Below, piece after piece: positions 34,763-42,536 of a stretch of 64,000 bases of DNA. The notes beneath the pieces were generated by a model. That model was not told where the DNA came from. It made no database searches and worked only from the letters and a program-made list of their open reading frames with translations. Made by a program: the position numbers and the translations under genes. The stretch comes from PALSA-270 sp963770245 (GTDB taxonomy: Bacteria; Acidobacteriota; Terriglobia; Terriglobales; Acidobacteriaceae). The stretch spans positions 124,001-188,000 of the forward strand of contig CAVYOX010000016.1 of the NCBI GenBank assembly GCA_963770245.1. Reading direction: 5' to 3'. The first letter of the stretch is position 1. Each line of letters begins with the position of its first letter.

Positions 34763-36286
34763 ATGGCGCCTGACATTCCAACGTCCCATCCCAAAGTGCA
34801 CTGGGCCAAGCTGCGTCGCCTGTTGCGCAACCCCGTCAGCCTTGCCGGCGTGGCGCTCGGGCTGGTCAGTCTGGGCAACATTTTCCTCTTCTCCTTGATC
34901 GGGTTCATTGCTCAAAGACCCAGCCCCTACGTCGGTATCCTGGCTTACATGGTGGCGCCGGGGTTCTTGATCGGCGGACTGTTGCTCATTGCCGTGGGTG
35001 CTTGGCGGGAACGGCGGAGGAAAGCCGGCGAGGTCCTTCTGTATCCCCGCATTGATCTCAACGATTCCGGCCAGCGCAGTGCGGTGATGTCTTTCGGCGC
35101 GTTTGTCGCGGTGTTTATCATGCTCAGCGGAGCGGGCAGCTACAAGGCCTACGAGTTCACGGACTCGGTACAGTTCTGCGGACAAACCTGCCACACGGTG
35201 ATGAGGCCGGAATTCGCCGCATACCAGCTCTCCTCGCACGCCCGGGTGGGATGTGTGGAGTGCCATGTGGGCTCCGGGGCGACCTGGTACGTGAAATCGA
35301 AGCTGTCGGGAACGCGGCAAGTATTTGCCGCAATGTTCAATACTTTCCCCCGGCCCATTCCAACCCCGGTCCACGACCTGCGTCCGGCGCAGGAAACCTG
35401 CGAGGCGTGCCACTGGCCCGCGAAGTTCTATGGAGCGCAGCTCAAAGTTTTTACCCACTACTCGAGTGACGAGACAAACACTCCCCGCCAGATCCGTTTG
35501 CTGATCAAAACCGGCGGGGGCGATCCAGCGACGGGCTCGCCCGAAGGCATCCACTGGCACATGAACATCTCCAACAAGATTGACTACGTCGCGGCGGATG
35601 AACAACGGCAGGTCATCGCCTATATCCATGTGCAAGATGTGCAAGGTCGCGTCACCGAGTATTACGCCAAGGACTCCACCCTAACCAAGGAACAGATTGC
35701 GCGGACGCCGAAGCGCCGCATGGACTGCATTGATTGCCACAACCGGCCTTCCCACGTCTATGTGCCACCCGATCAGGCAGTGGACGAGTCCCTCCTGGCA
35801 CGCAAGTTGGACGCTTCCCTGCCATACATCAAGCAGCAAGCGGTCTCAGCGCTAGTCGGCAAATACCAAACCACCGAGGCCGCTCTCCAAGGGATTGCGC
35901 AGGCGATGCAGGGATTTTACGAAAGCAAATATCCCGAGGTGGCGAAAACCAAGCAGCTTGAGATCCGCCACGCGGTTAGCGAAGTTCAGCAAGTCTTCCA
36001 AAGGACAACCTTCCCGGAGATGGGGGTGAACTGGCAGACGCATCCCAACAATCTCGGCCATTTCTATTTCAATGGTTGTTTCCGTTGCCACGACGGCCAG
36101 CATGTAAGTCCGGAAGGGAAGGTGATCAGCAAAGATTGCGACACCTGCCATACCGTCTTGTCACAGGAAGAGGGCAGCGTGAACCTGGCAGTGGCGCCCA
36201 AGGCAAGTTTCCAACATCCCGTAGATCTGGGAGACCTAACTCAGGTGAACTGCAGCGATTGCCACTCCGGCGGCGCGGGACCATAG
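34763..36286 (+). CDS. NapC/NirT-type heptaheme inner-membrane cytochrome, ImcH-like
   Basis: 507 residues from ATG 34763. Three membrane helices (about 25-47, 58-80, 110-126) are followed by a NapC/NirT-like region. Its first haem site is C139-GQT-C143-H (CX3CH), then CVECHVG. Five further CxxCH sites (CEACH, CIDCH, CFRCH, CDTCH, CSDCH) give seven haems in all. Length, N-terminal helices and haem number resemble the Geobacter quinol oxidase ImcH, which feeds periplasmic cytochromes during extracellular electron transfer. Here it may be an alternative quinol entry point beside the Rieske/b complex. It is last in the cluster. Confidence 0.85.
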   Translation: MAPDIPTSHPKVHWAKLRRLLRNPVSLAGVALGLVSLGNIFLFSLIGFIAQRPSPYVGILAYMVAPGFLIGGLLLIAVGAWRERRRKAGEVLLYPRIDLNDSGQRSAVMSFGAFVAVFIMLSGAGSYKAYEFTDSVQFCGQTCHTVMRPEFAAYQLSSHARVGCVECHVGSGATWYVKSKLSGTRQVFAAMFNTFPRPIPTPVHDLRPAQETCEACHWPAKFYGAQLKVFTHYSSDETNTPRQIRLLIKTGGGDPATGSPEGIHWHMNISNKIDYVAADEQRQVIAYIHVQDVQGRVTEYYAKDSTLTKEQIARTPKRRMDCIDCHNRPSHVYVPPDQAVDESLLARKLDASLPYIKQQAVSALVGKYQTTEAALQGIAQAMQGFYESKYPEVAKTKQLEIRHAVSEVQQVFQRTTFPEMGVNWQTHPNNLGHFYFNGCFRCHDGQHVSPEGKVISKDCDTCHTVLSQEEGSVNLAVAPKASFQHPVDLGDLTQVNCSDCHSGGAGP

Positions 36287-36396
36287 GCGGTGGGAGAGGG
36301 CGCCCGACGATCCCAGGCCCCCGGTGGGCCCAAAGCGATCGGGAACCCCAAATGGGAACCTCGGCCCGCAGCCCGGACCGGTATCGAAAGAATAAC

Positions 36397-36425
36397 TTGA
36401 CCATGTCCGGGTTTCCCGCTACATT
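36397..36425 (+). promoter_or_regulatory. Sigma70-like promoter upstream of the omega-like gene and rho
   Basis: TTGACC, 17-base spacer, TACATT. The start site would be near 36432, giving an approximately 230-base untranslated leader before the 36663 gene. The stretch 36287-36396 before it shows no gene. Confidence 0.5.
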
Positions 36426-36662
36426 ATTCAGTTCTAGGGACAAACTAAAGCTGCACGGGCTGTCCGAGACGAACCTCCGCGGTCATCGGGTCAAATTCCA
36501 GAAAGTGAAGAAACTTTCGGCTCTTGCGGAGCATCTATTACTATAGCTGGAGCTTTTCCCGTACAACCCATCTGTTTTCAGCTGCTTAGGTAATCTGGCC
36601 AGGCGTTGCCTGCCCGCCCGGATGGGAACATGGCGACCATCTCCAGGCTAGAAAGAGGAATC

Positions 36663-36881
36663 ATGAAGCGCTCCGATCGTGTTTTCGATGCTTTACACAC
36701 CTTGCGAAACCGTTATATGCTATGTCAGCTCGCGTCCAAAGCTACCCGCAAGTTTCACAAGCCCAATACCAGAATCCAGGAAACCATGAACGAAGTCCTG
36801 GCGCGGATTGCTAGCTCGGAACGGCAAGCGGTTCTGGCCGAGCCGGAAAATGTTGCCGAGGCACAACGGCGGGCTGCCTAA
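36663..36881 (+). CDS. Small conserved protein, possibly RNA polymerase omega-like
   Basis: 72 residues from ATG 36663 with AGAGGAA upstream. MKRSDRVFDALHTLRNRYMLCQLASKATRKFHKPNTRI has the N-R-Y-x-L-x-x-x-A-x-K-A-x-R layout of the omega subunit's conserved helices, and the rest is helical. Omega is 70-90 residues in most bacteria, so length fits. The match is weak and the usual downstream DDKP-type motif is missing, so the call is tentative. It lies 80 bases before rho. Confidence 0.45.
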   Translation: MKRSDRVFDALHTLRNRYMLCQLASKATRKFHKPNTRIQETMNEVLARIASSERQAVLAEPENVAEAQRRAA

Positions 36882-36961
36882 CCAGCCCCGCCGCCCGCCC
36901 CGCGTGGTACGTCTTCCCTTTTAGTAAGACCCCCCTTGAAAAATCTCCTCGCAGGTGACCA

Positions 36962-38212
36962 ATGACCATCGCTGAACTCAAAGAAAAGAACATAACCGAG
37001 CTGACCAAGATCGCCCGAACCTTGGAGCTCCCCGGCGCCAGTGGCTTGCGCAAGCAAGACCTGATCTTCAAGATTCTGCAGGCGCAGAGCGAAAAAGAAG
37101 GCCATATCTTCGCTGAAGGTGTGCTCGAAATCCTGCCCGACGGCTATGGCTTCCTGCGCTCGCCCGACTACAATTATTTGCCCGGCCCGGACGACATCTA
37201 TGTCTCCCCGTCGCAGATTCGCAAGTTCGACCTCAAGACCGGAGACACCATCAGCGGCCAGGTCCGCCCGCCCCACGAAGGCGAAAAATACTTCGCACTG
37301 GTCAAGATTGAAGCCGTCAACTTCGAGTCGCCCGACGAGGCTCGCAACAAGATCCTGTTCGACAACCTGACCCCGCTCTATCCGCAGGAGCGTCTCAAGC
37401 TCGAGACCAGCCGCGAAAACATCAGCGCCCGGGTGATGGATCTACTCACCCCTCTCGGCAAAGGGCAGCGCGGCCTGATCGTGTCTCCGCCGCGCGCCGG
37501 CAAGACCATGCTGCTGCAAAACGTCGCCAACTCGATTACGACCAATCATCCGGAAGTGGTCTTGATGGTTCTGTTGATCGATGAGCGCCCCGAAGAAGTA
37601 ACCGACATGCAGCGGTCGGTCAAGGGGGAAGTGATTTCGTCCACCTTCGATGAGCCCGCCGCGCGTCACGTGCAGGTCGCGGAAATGGTCATCGAAAAGG
37701 CCAAGCGCCTGGTGGAGCACAAGCGCGATGTGGTGATTCTGCTCGATTCCATCACGCGTTTAGCCCGCGCCTACAACACCATCGTGCCGCCCAGCGGCAA
37801 AGTGCTCTCCGGCGGCGTCGACTCGAACGCTCTGCAACGTCCCAAGCGCTTCTTCGGCTCGGCCCGCAACATTGAAGAAGGGGGCTCGCTGACCATCATC
37901 GCCACCGCGTTGATCGACACCGGTTCGCGCATGGACGACGTGATCTTCGAGGAATTCAAGGGAACCGGCAATTCGGAAATCATTTTGGAACGCAAGCTGG
38001 TCGATAAGCGGACGTTCCCGGCCATCGACATCCAGCGCTCCGGCACGCGCAAAGAAGAGCTTCTGATCCCCAAAGAAGACCTGACCCGCATCTGGGTGCT
38101 GCGCAAAGTCCTGAACCCACTGTCCCCGGTCGAAGCCATGGAACTGCTGATTGACAAGCTCAGCAAAACCAAGTCGAACGGCGAGTTCCTGGCCAATATG
38201 AGCAGCCTGTAG
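36962..38212 (+). CDS. rho: Transcription termination factor Rho
   Basis: 416 residues, the normal length. The N-terminal Rho_N domain (IAELKEKNITELTKIARTLELPGASGLRKQDLIFKIL), the RNA-binding cold-shock-like domain (GVLEILPDGYGFLRSPDYNYLPGPDDIYVS), then the hexameric ATPase with Walker A PPRAGKTML and the Q/R-loop region (ITRLARAYN...SGGVDSNALQRPKRFFGSARNIEEGGSLTI) are complete. It terminates untranslated transcripts. The leader upstream is long, which fits autoregulation seen for rho in other bacteria (inference). Confidence 0.98.
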   Translation: MTIAELKEKNITELTKIARTLELPGASGLRKQDLIFKILQAQSEKEGHIFAEGVLEILPDGYGFLRSPDYNYLPGPDDIYVSPSQIRKFDLKTGDTISGQVRPPHEGEKYFALVKIEAVNFESPDEARNKILFDNLTPLYPQERLKLETSRENISARVMDLLTPLGKGQRGLIVSPPRAGKTMLLQNVANSITTNHPEVVLMVLLIDERPEEVTDMQRSVKGEVISSTFDEPAARHVQVAEMVIEKAKRLVEHKRDVVILLDSITRLARAYNTIVPPSGKVLSGGVDSNALQRPKRFFGSARNIEEGGSLTIIATALIDTGSRMDDVIFEEFKGTGNSEIILERKLVDKRTFPAIDIQRSGTRKEELLIPKEDLTRIWVLRKVLNPLSPVEAMELLIDKLSKTKSNGEFLANMSSL

Positions 38213-38366
38213 CCTTCCCGTTCTGAGTCGCGGCCGGCATCGCTGCTGCCGACGGACAGCCGCCCCCGCCTCTCCAGCCGAAGCGGCCCGGTCGGATCCT
38301 CGGTCGGATCCCCCGATGGGGTCGAGCGGTGGTGCCCCGACCGGGAGGGCTGCTTTGCCCAGGCGC

Positions 38367-39278
38367 TCAAGCTCCGCTGGCGGTCCCCTGATCGACAACG
38401 TACACACGCCCCGGCCCCGCCGCCTGGATGTTGTTCTTCTGAAAGGTCTCCTTGATGCGCCGCCGCAATTCGCGGCTCACGCCATACTGTTTGTTGGGAC
38501 GGGTCTTGACCAGGAGCAGGTACTCCACCTCGCCATTGCTCACACGCTCAATGCCCGGCACTTGAATGTCACTGACTAGGTCGGTCTCGAACGCCGGATC
38601 ATGCCGCACCTCATCGCCCACCTGCTTGAGCAAACTGATGACCCGATCGGTCGGCTCGCCGTAGGCCGTCGTGATGTGCAAGGTCAACTGCGACCAGTCG
38701 CGCGTCGCGTTCGAGACGATCTTGATTTCGCTGTTGGGTACGGTGTGCAGCGTGCCATCGTCATCCCGCAGCACCGTGCGCCGCAGGCTCATGTCCTCCA
38801 CCGTGCCCTTGACTCCCGCGATGCGCACCGTGTCCCCGATGTCGTACTGGTTCTCGAGCAGAATATAGAAGCCATTGATGAAGTCATGGACCAGGCTCTG
38901 CGCGCCAAAGCCTATCGCCAGACCCGCGATGCCGGCACTCGCCAGCAGCGGCCCCAGGTTCAGCCCGAACACCGGCAGCAATGTCGTGGCCGCGACGAAC
39001 AGGATCGCAGACACCCCCACGCTGGTGATGACGCTGGCGAGCGTCCGAACCTTCTGCGCACGCACACTGTCGGGGAGGTTGCGGGTCTGCAGTGACACGA
39101 TCTTGCCGGTGATGGCGCGCAGCAGACGGATCAGGACAAACGACCCGATCAAGACCAGCGGAATCTTGGGCGCGTCATGGCGTAGAAACGACATGCCGTC
39201 CTGGCGCCAGGCGTGCAACAGGGACGGCAAGTCCCAGGCATCCGGCACGGCTTCGAAGCTGAGAAGGCGATTGATCAT
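38367..39278 (-). CDS. MscS-family small-conductance mechanosensitive channel
   Basis: 303 residues from ATG 39278. Helices at about 37-55 and 78-100 are followed by the pore helix LLASAGIAGLAIGFGAQSLVHDFINGFYILLE, the MscS TM3 signature with Gly/Ala packing, then the beta domain (VEDMSLRRTVLRDDDGTLHTVPN) and the alpha-beta cytoplasmic vestibule. It releases solutes on hypo-osmotic shock. A TATAAT box on the minus strand (39293-39288) lies 9 bases before the ATG and no RBS is visible, so the mRNA may be nearly leaderless. Confidence 0.93.
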   Translation of the reverse strand: MINRLLSFEAVPDAWDLPSLLHAWRQDGMSFLRHDAPKIPLVLIGSFVLIRLLRAITGKIVSLQTRNLPDSVRAQKVRTLASVITSVGVSAILFVAATTLLPVFGLNLGPLLASAGIAGLAIGFGAQSLVHDFINGFYILLENQYDIGDTVRIAGVKGTVEDMSLRRTVLRDDDGTLHTVPNSEIKIVSNATRDWSQLTLHITTAYGEPTDRVISLLKQVGDEVRHDPAFETDLVSDIQVPGIERVSNGEVEYLLLVKTRPNKQYGVSRELRRRIKETFQKNNIQAAGPGRVYVVDQGTASGA

Positions 39279-39371
39279 TCCGGCGCGATTATAGCAAGGG
39301 GTGGACCGGCGTTGGGGGATCCCAGCCCGTCGTATAATTTCTGCATTGAGGTTCACCCTGTCGAGGTTCCC

Positions 39372-39752
39372 GTGCGATTCCAACTGATTGTGTTGCTGGC
39401 TTGCTCCCTTCTGTTTGCCTGCGCCGTGGCGACGGCGTCCGCGCAATCCGGCGTGGCTTCTCCTCCTATGCAGGGCGTCGGACCGGGGCAGCAGCCTGGG
39501 CCGCGGGATCAGGCGCCAGGTGGGGACGACGAACTACGCGTAAAAATGGAAAAGGACATGGCCAAGAAGGCCAATCAGGAGCGGCAAGCCCAGCTGAAGC
39601 GTGACACCGAGCAACTGTTCAAGCTGGCCACGGACCTGAAGGAGGAAGTGGACAAGTCCAACGAAAACCTTCTTTCTTTGGAAGTGATCAAGAAGGCGGA
39701 GGAGATTGAGCGGTTAGCTCACAGCATCAAAGACAAAATGAAAGGCAACTGA
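39372..39752 (+). CDS. Small exported coiled-coil protein
   Basis: 126 residues from GTG 39372 (GAGG RBS, 5-base spacing); the frame continues upstream but only this start gives a signal peptide (MRFQLIVLLACSLLFACAVATASAQ). The mature part has a Pro/Gly/Gln-rich linker and then a highly charged helix (about 60-125, KMEKDMAKKANQERQAQLKRDTEQLFKLATDLKEEVDKS), probably a coiled coil. A TATAAT box lies at 39333-39338. The function is unknown; similar small periplasmic proteins occur in Acidobacteria. Confidence 0.75.
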   Translation: MRFQLIVLLACSLLFACAVATASAQSGVASPPMQGVGPGQQPGPRDQAPGGDDELRVKMEKDMAKKANQERQAQLKRDTEQLFKLATDLKEEVDKSNENLLSLEVIKKAEEIERLAHSIKDKMKGN

Positions 39753-40081
39753 GGTCCCTTCCCGAACGCCCCTCGATCAAGTGCCCGCCCCGAAGGTTTC
39801 CGCCGGAGTGTCGAATTCCCGCCCCCGGAGTTAGTTACCAGCTTTCGCGGCGCGGGTGGTCGCAGCTAGGCGGCTGCCGAACTGGCCGCGGTCTTTGCGC
39901 GTAGGCGCAGTTCCGAACCGGCTAGAAATCACGGGTAGAAATCCTGGCTTGCCTTCGTGGGTATCGGTAGAGGTCCGAAGAACATGGTGATACGTCATGG
40001 CGAGAAAGAATCGCCAGCGCAACCTCCACCAGTCAACTCTGCTACCCTAGGAAACTGCGAATTCATGCTGCCGAGGTGCGA
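39753..40081. other. Intergenic stretch, nothing recognised
   Basis: About 330 bases between the coiled-coil protein and the GH31 gene. Only short frames without domain features are present; no convincing promoter or hairpin was seen. Confidence 0.5.
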
Positions 40082-42472
40082 ATGAGAGAAGGTCGCCGCT
40101 GGTTCTCGAGTCTTGCCTGCCGGCTCTCGCTGGCGGGTGTGCTCGCTGTGGGGTGGTTGTCGGCCCGCGCCGAGACAACGCAGATCGTTTTGGACCGGGA
40201 CGGCAGCACCATCGTGCTCGAACCGTATGCGCCGAATATTATTCGGGTCAGCTTGAGTTTGTTGAGGAACCAGGCCATCGCCGCGCCCGGCTACGGGTTT
40301 GTGGCGACCCCCGCCGCTAACGGTTGGACCCACCTCGAGAACGATCGGGGCGACGTCTACCGGTCGTCGCGTTTGGTCGTGACCGTGGCAGTTCCCCATC
40401 CCGGCAAGCGGATGACGACGGAACTAGACATTGAGAAATTTTTCAACGGGTCTGCTCCGCCGGCACATATCACCCTCAGCACGCCCGAAGGCAAGACGCT
40501 GCTCGACATGACGGGGTGGTCGATGTCGGTGCCCAATCACAAAGATGGAAACGCGGGAATCTTGAACGATCGGCGTCCCTCGGATGAAGCCTTCTATGAA
40601 GTGGGCGCCAGTTTCGTTTCACCCCAGGATGAGCACTACTACGGCCTCGGTCAGAACCAGGAAGGTTTCCTCGACCATCGCGGCCATACGGTCGAATGCT
40701 GGCACAACTACACGGCTACGGGCGGGCCCAGCGTTTGCGTGCCCTTCATGGTTTCGAACTACGGCTACGGAATCATTTGGGACAACCCCTCAAAGACCAC
40801 CATCGAGCCGGGATTCAACGAGCGGACGCTCTGGAGCTCGGAGGTCGGCGACCGCGTTTCCTTTTTCGTGATCGCCGGCCGGTCCATGGATGAGATCTAT
40901 TCCGGGTACCGGCAGCTGACGGGTGCCACGCCGTTGTTGCCGAAGGCGGCCTACGGGTACATCCAGTGCAAGCAGCGGTACTCGACCCAGGCCGAGGTGC
41001 TGGCGGTTGCCCAGGGCTACCGGCAGCGCCACCTGCCGGCGGACGTCATCGTGGTCGACTGGTTCTACTTCACCAAGATGGGGCAAATGGATTTTATTCC
41101 GGACCAATGGCCGGATCCGGCGGCCATGAATCGACAACTTCACGATCTCGGGTTTCAGACCATGATCAGCGTCTGGCCCCGATTCACGCCGGGTTCGCGC
41201 TACTACGACTGGCTGACGAAGCAGGCCTGGTTTGAGCAACTCGGCGACGGCACACCGACCGATGGATTGCCCTATGACCGCGCCGGCTCCGATATTGATA
41301 CCACCAACCCGCAGGCCGCTCGCTGGTACTGGGATAGGATTCGCGACAACATCATCAGTCAAGGCTTCGACGCCATTTGGGCGGACGAAACTGAGCCTGA
41401 CCTGCCGCCCAACGGCAGCTACTTCCAGATCGGGCCGGGGACGCGCTATTACAACATCTATCCCCTGCTGCACACGGCGGCGATCTACGACGGCTTTCGC
41501 CGAGACGTTCCCCATCGCGCGCTCATCCTCTCGCGGGACGCTTACCTGGGAGCGCAGCGCAACGGCACCATGTTCTGGTCTTCCGATATCTATCCGACCT
41601 GGGACACCCTCAAGCGGCAGATTCCGACAGGCCTCGACTTCACCGCTTCGGGCATGGCGTATTGGACCAATGACATCGGGGGCTGGCAGTATCTGCCCAA
41701 GGAACATCATCCCTTGCATCCTCCGCTGCTCGATCCTTCCGACGCGCGAGCGAATGTCGGCGGTTACGATGATTATCCGGAGCTCTACACCCGCTGGTTT
41801 GAGTATGCCGCGTTTCTTCCCATTTTCCGGGCGCATGGCAGCCGTACTTACAATGAAGTGTGGTCTTACGGCCAGCAGGCGGAACCGATTCTCGAGAAAT
41901 ATCTCAAGCTGCGCTATCAGTTGATTCCCTACATTTATTCCCTGGCACACCATACGGAGCAGACCGGGGCGCCCTATATGCGGGCGCTTTTTATGGACTT
42001 TCCGAACGATCCCATGGTTGCCAGCCTGGGCGATGAGTACATGTTTGGCCCGGCGTTTCTGGTGGCCCCGGTCACCGAGCAGGGCGCCACCAGCCGGATG
42101 GTCTATCTTCCGGCGGGTGCGGATTGGTACAACTACTGGACCAATCAGCGATTCCATGGCGGGCAGAGCATTCAGGTGGATGCGCCCATCGATACCTTGC
42201 CGCTTTTTGTGCGCGCGGGTTCGCTTCTGCCGGTGGGCGCGGCCGTCGAGAGTACCAGCGAAGTGCAGAAGATTACCAAGGTAAAGGTCTATGCGGGGGC
42301 GGACGGGAACTTTGCGCTCTATCAGGACGATGGACGGACCTACGCGTATGAGAAGGGTGGAAGCAGCCTGACTCAGCTGCACTGGGATGACGCTGCTCAA
42401 AAGCTGACTCATGAAGGAACGCAGGCGTGGGCGGGCCCTGACGCTGAGATGGTCGAGATTGTGGGGCATTAG
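40082..42472 (+). CDS. Exported GH31 glycoside hydrolase (alpha-xylosidase/alpha-glucosidase type)
   Basis: 796 residues from ATG 40082 (GAGG RBS). Signal peptide (LSLAGVLAVGWLSARA), N-terminal beta-sandwich, and the GH31 barrel. The barrel includes PLLPKAAYGYIQCKQRYSTQAEVL (barrel entry), VIVVDWFYF, the nucleophile motif FDAIWADETEPD (Asp in WADE) and the acid/base region in FWSSDIYPTWDTL. AYWTNDIGGW and the FRAHGSRTYNEVW segment follow, then C-terminal beta domains. It removes alpha-linked glucose or xylose residues from oligosaccharides in the periplasm or outside. The exact substrate is not predictable. It is followed by a peptidase gene at 64 bases. Confidence 0.9.
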   Translation: MREGRRWFSSLACRLSLAGVLAVGWLSARAETTQIVLDRDGSTIVLEPYAPNIIRVSLSLLRNQAIAAPGYGFVATPAANGWTHLENDRGDVYRSSRLVVTVAVPHPGKRMTTELDIEKFFNGSAPPAHITLSTPEGKTLLDMTGWSMSVPNHKDGNAGILNDRRPSDEAFYEVGASFVSPQDEHYYGLGQNQEGFLDHRGHTVECWHNYTATGGPSVCVPFMVSNYGYGIIWDNPSKTTIEPGFNERTLWSSEVGDRVSFFVIAGRSMDEIYSGYRQLTGATPLLPKAAYGYIQCKQRYSTQAEVLAVAQGYRQRHLPADVIVVDWFYFTKMGQMDFIPDQWPDPAAMNRQLHDLGFQTMISVWPRFTPGSRYYDWLTKQAWFEQLGDGTPTDGLPYDRAGSDIDTTNPQAARWYWDRIRDNIISQGFDAIWADETEPDLPPNGSYFQIGPGTRYYNIYPLLHTAAIYDGFRRDVPHRALILSRDAYLGAQRNGTMFWSSDIYPTWDTLKRQIPTGLDFTASGMAYWTNDIGGWQYLPKEHHPLHPPLLDPSDARANVGGYDDYPELYTRWFEYAAFLPIFRAHGSRTYNEVWSYGQQAEPILEKYLKLRYQLIPYIYSLAHHTEQTGAPYMRALFMDFPNDPMVASLGDEYMFGPAFLVAPVTEQGATSRMVYLPAGADWYNYWTNQRFHGGQSIQVDAPIDTLPLFVRAGSLLPVGAAVESTSEVQKITKVKVYAGADGNFALYQDDGRTYAYEKGGSSLTQLHWDDAAQKLTHEGTQAWAGPDAEMVEIVGH

Positions 42473-42536
42473 GCAGCCTTTCAGGTTTCGGTCCGGCGGC
42501 TCGAGGGAAACGGTTTTTTCTAGCTGAGAGGGAATC

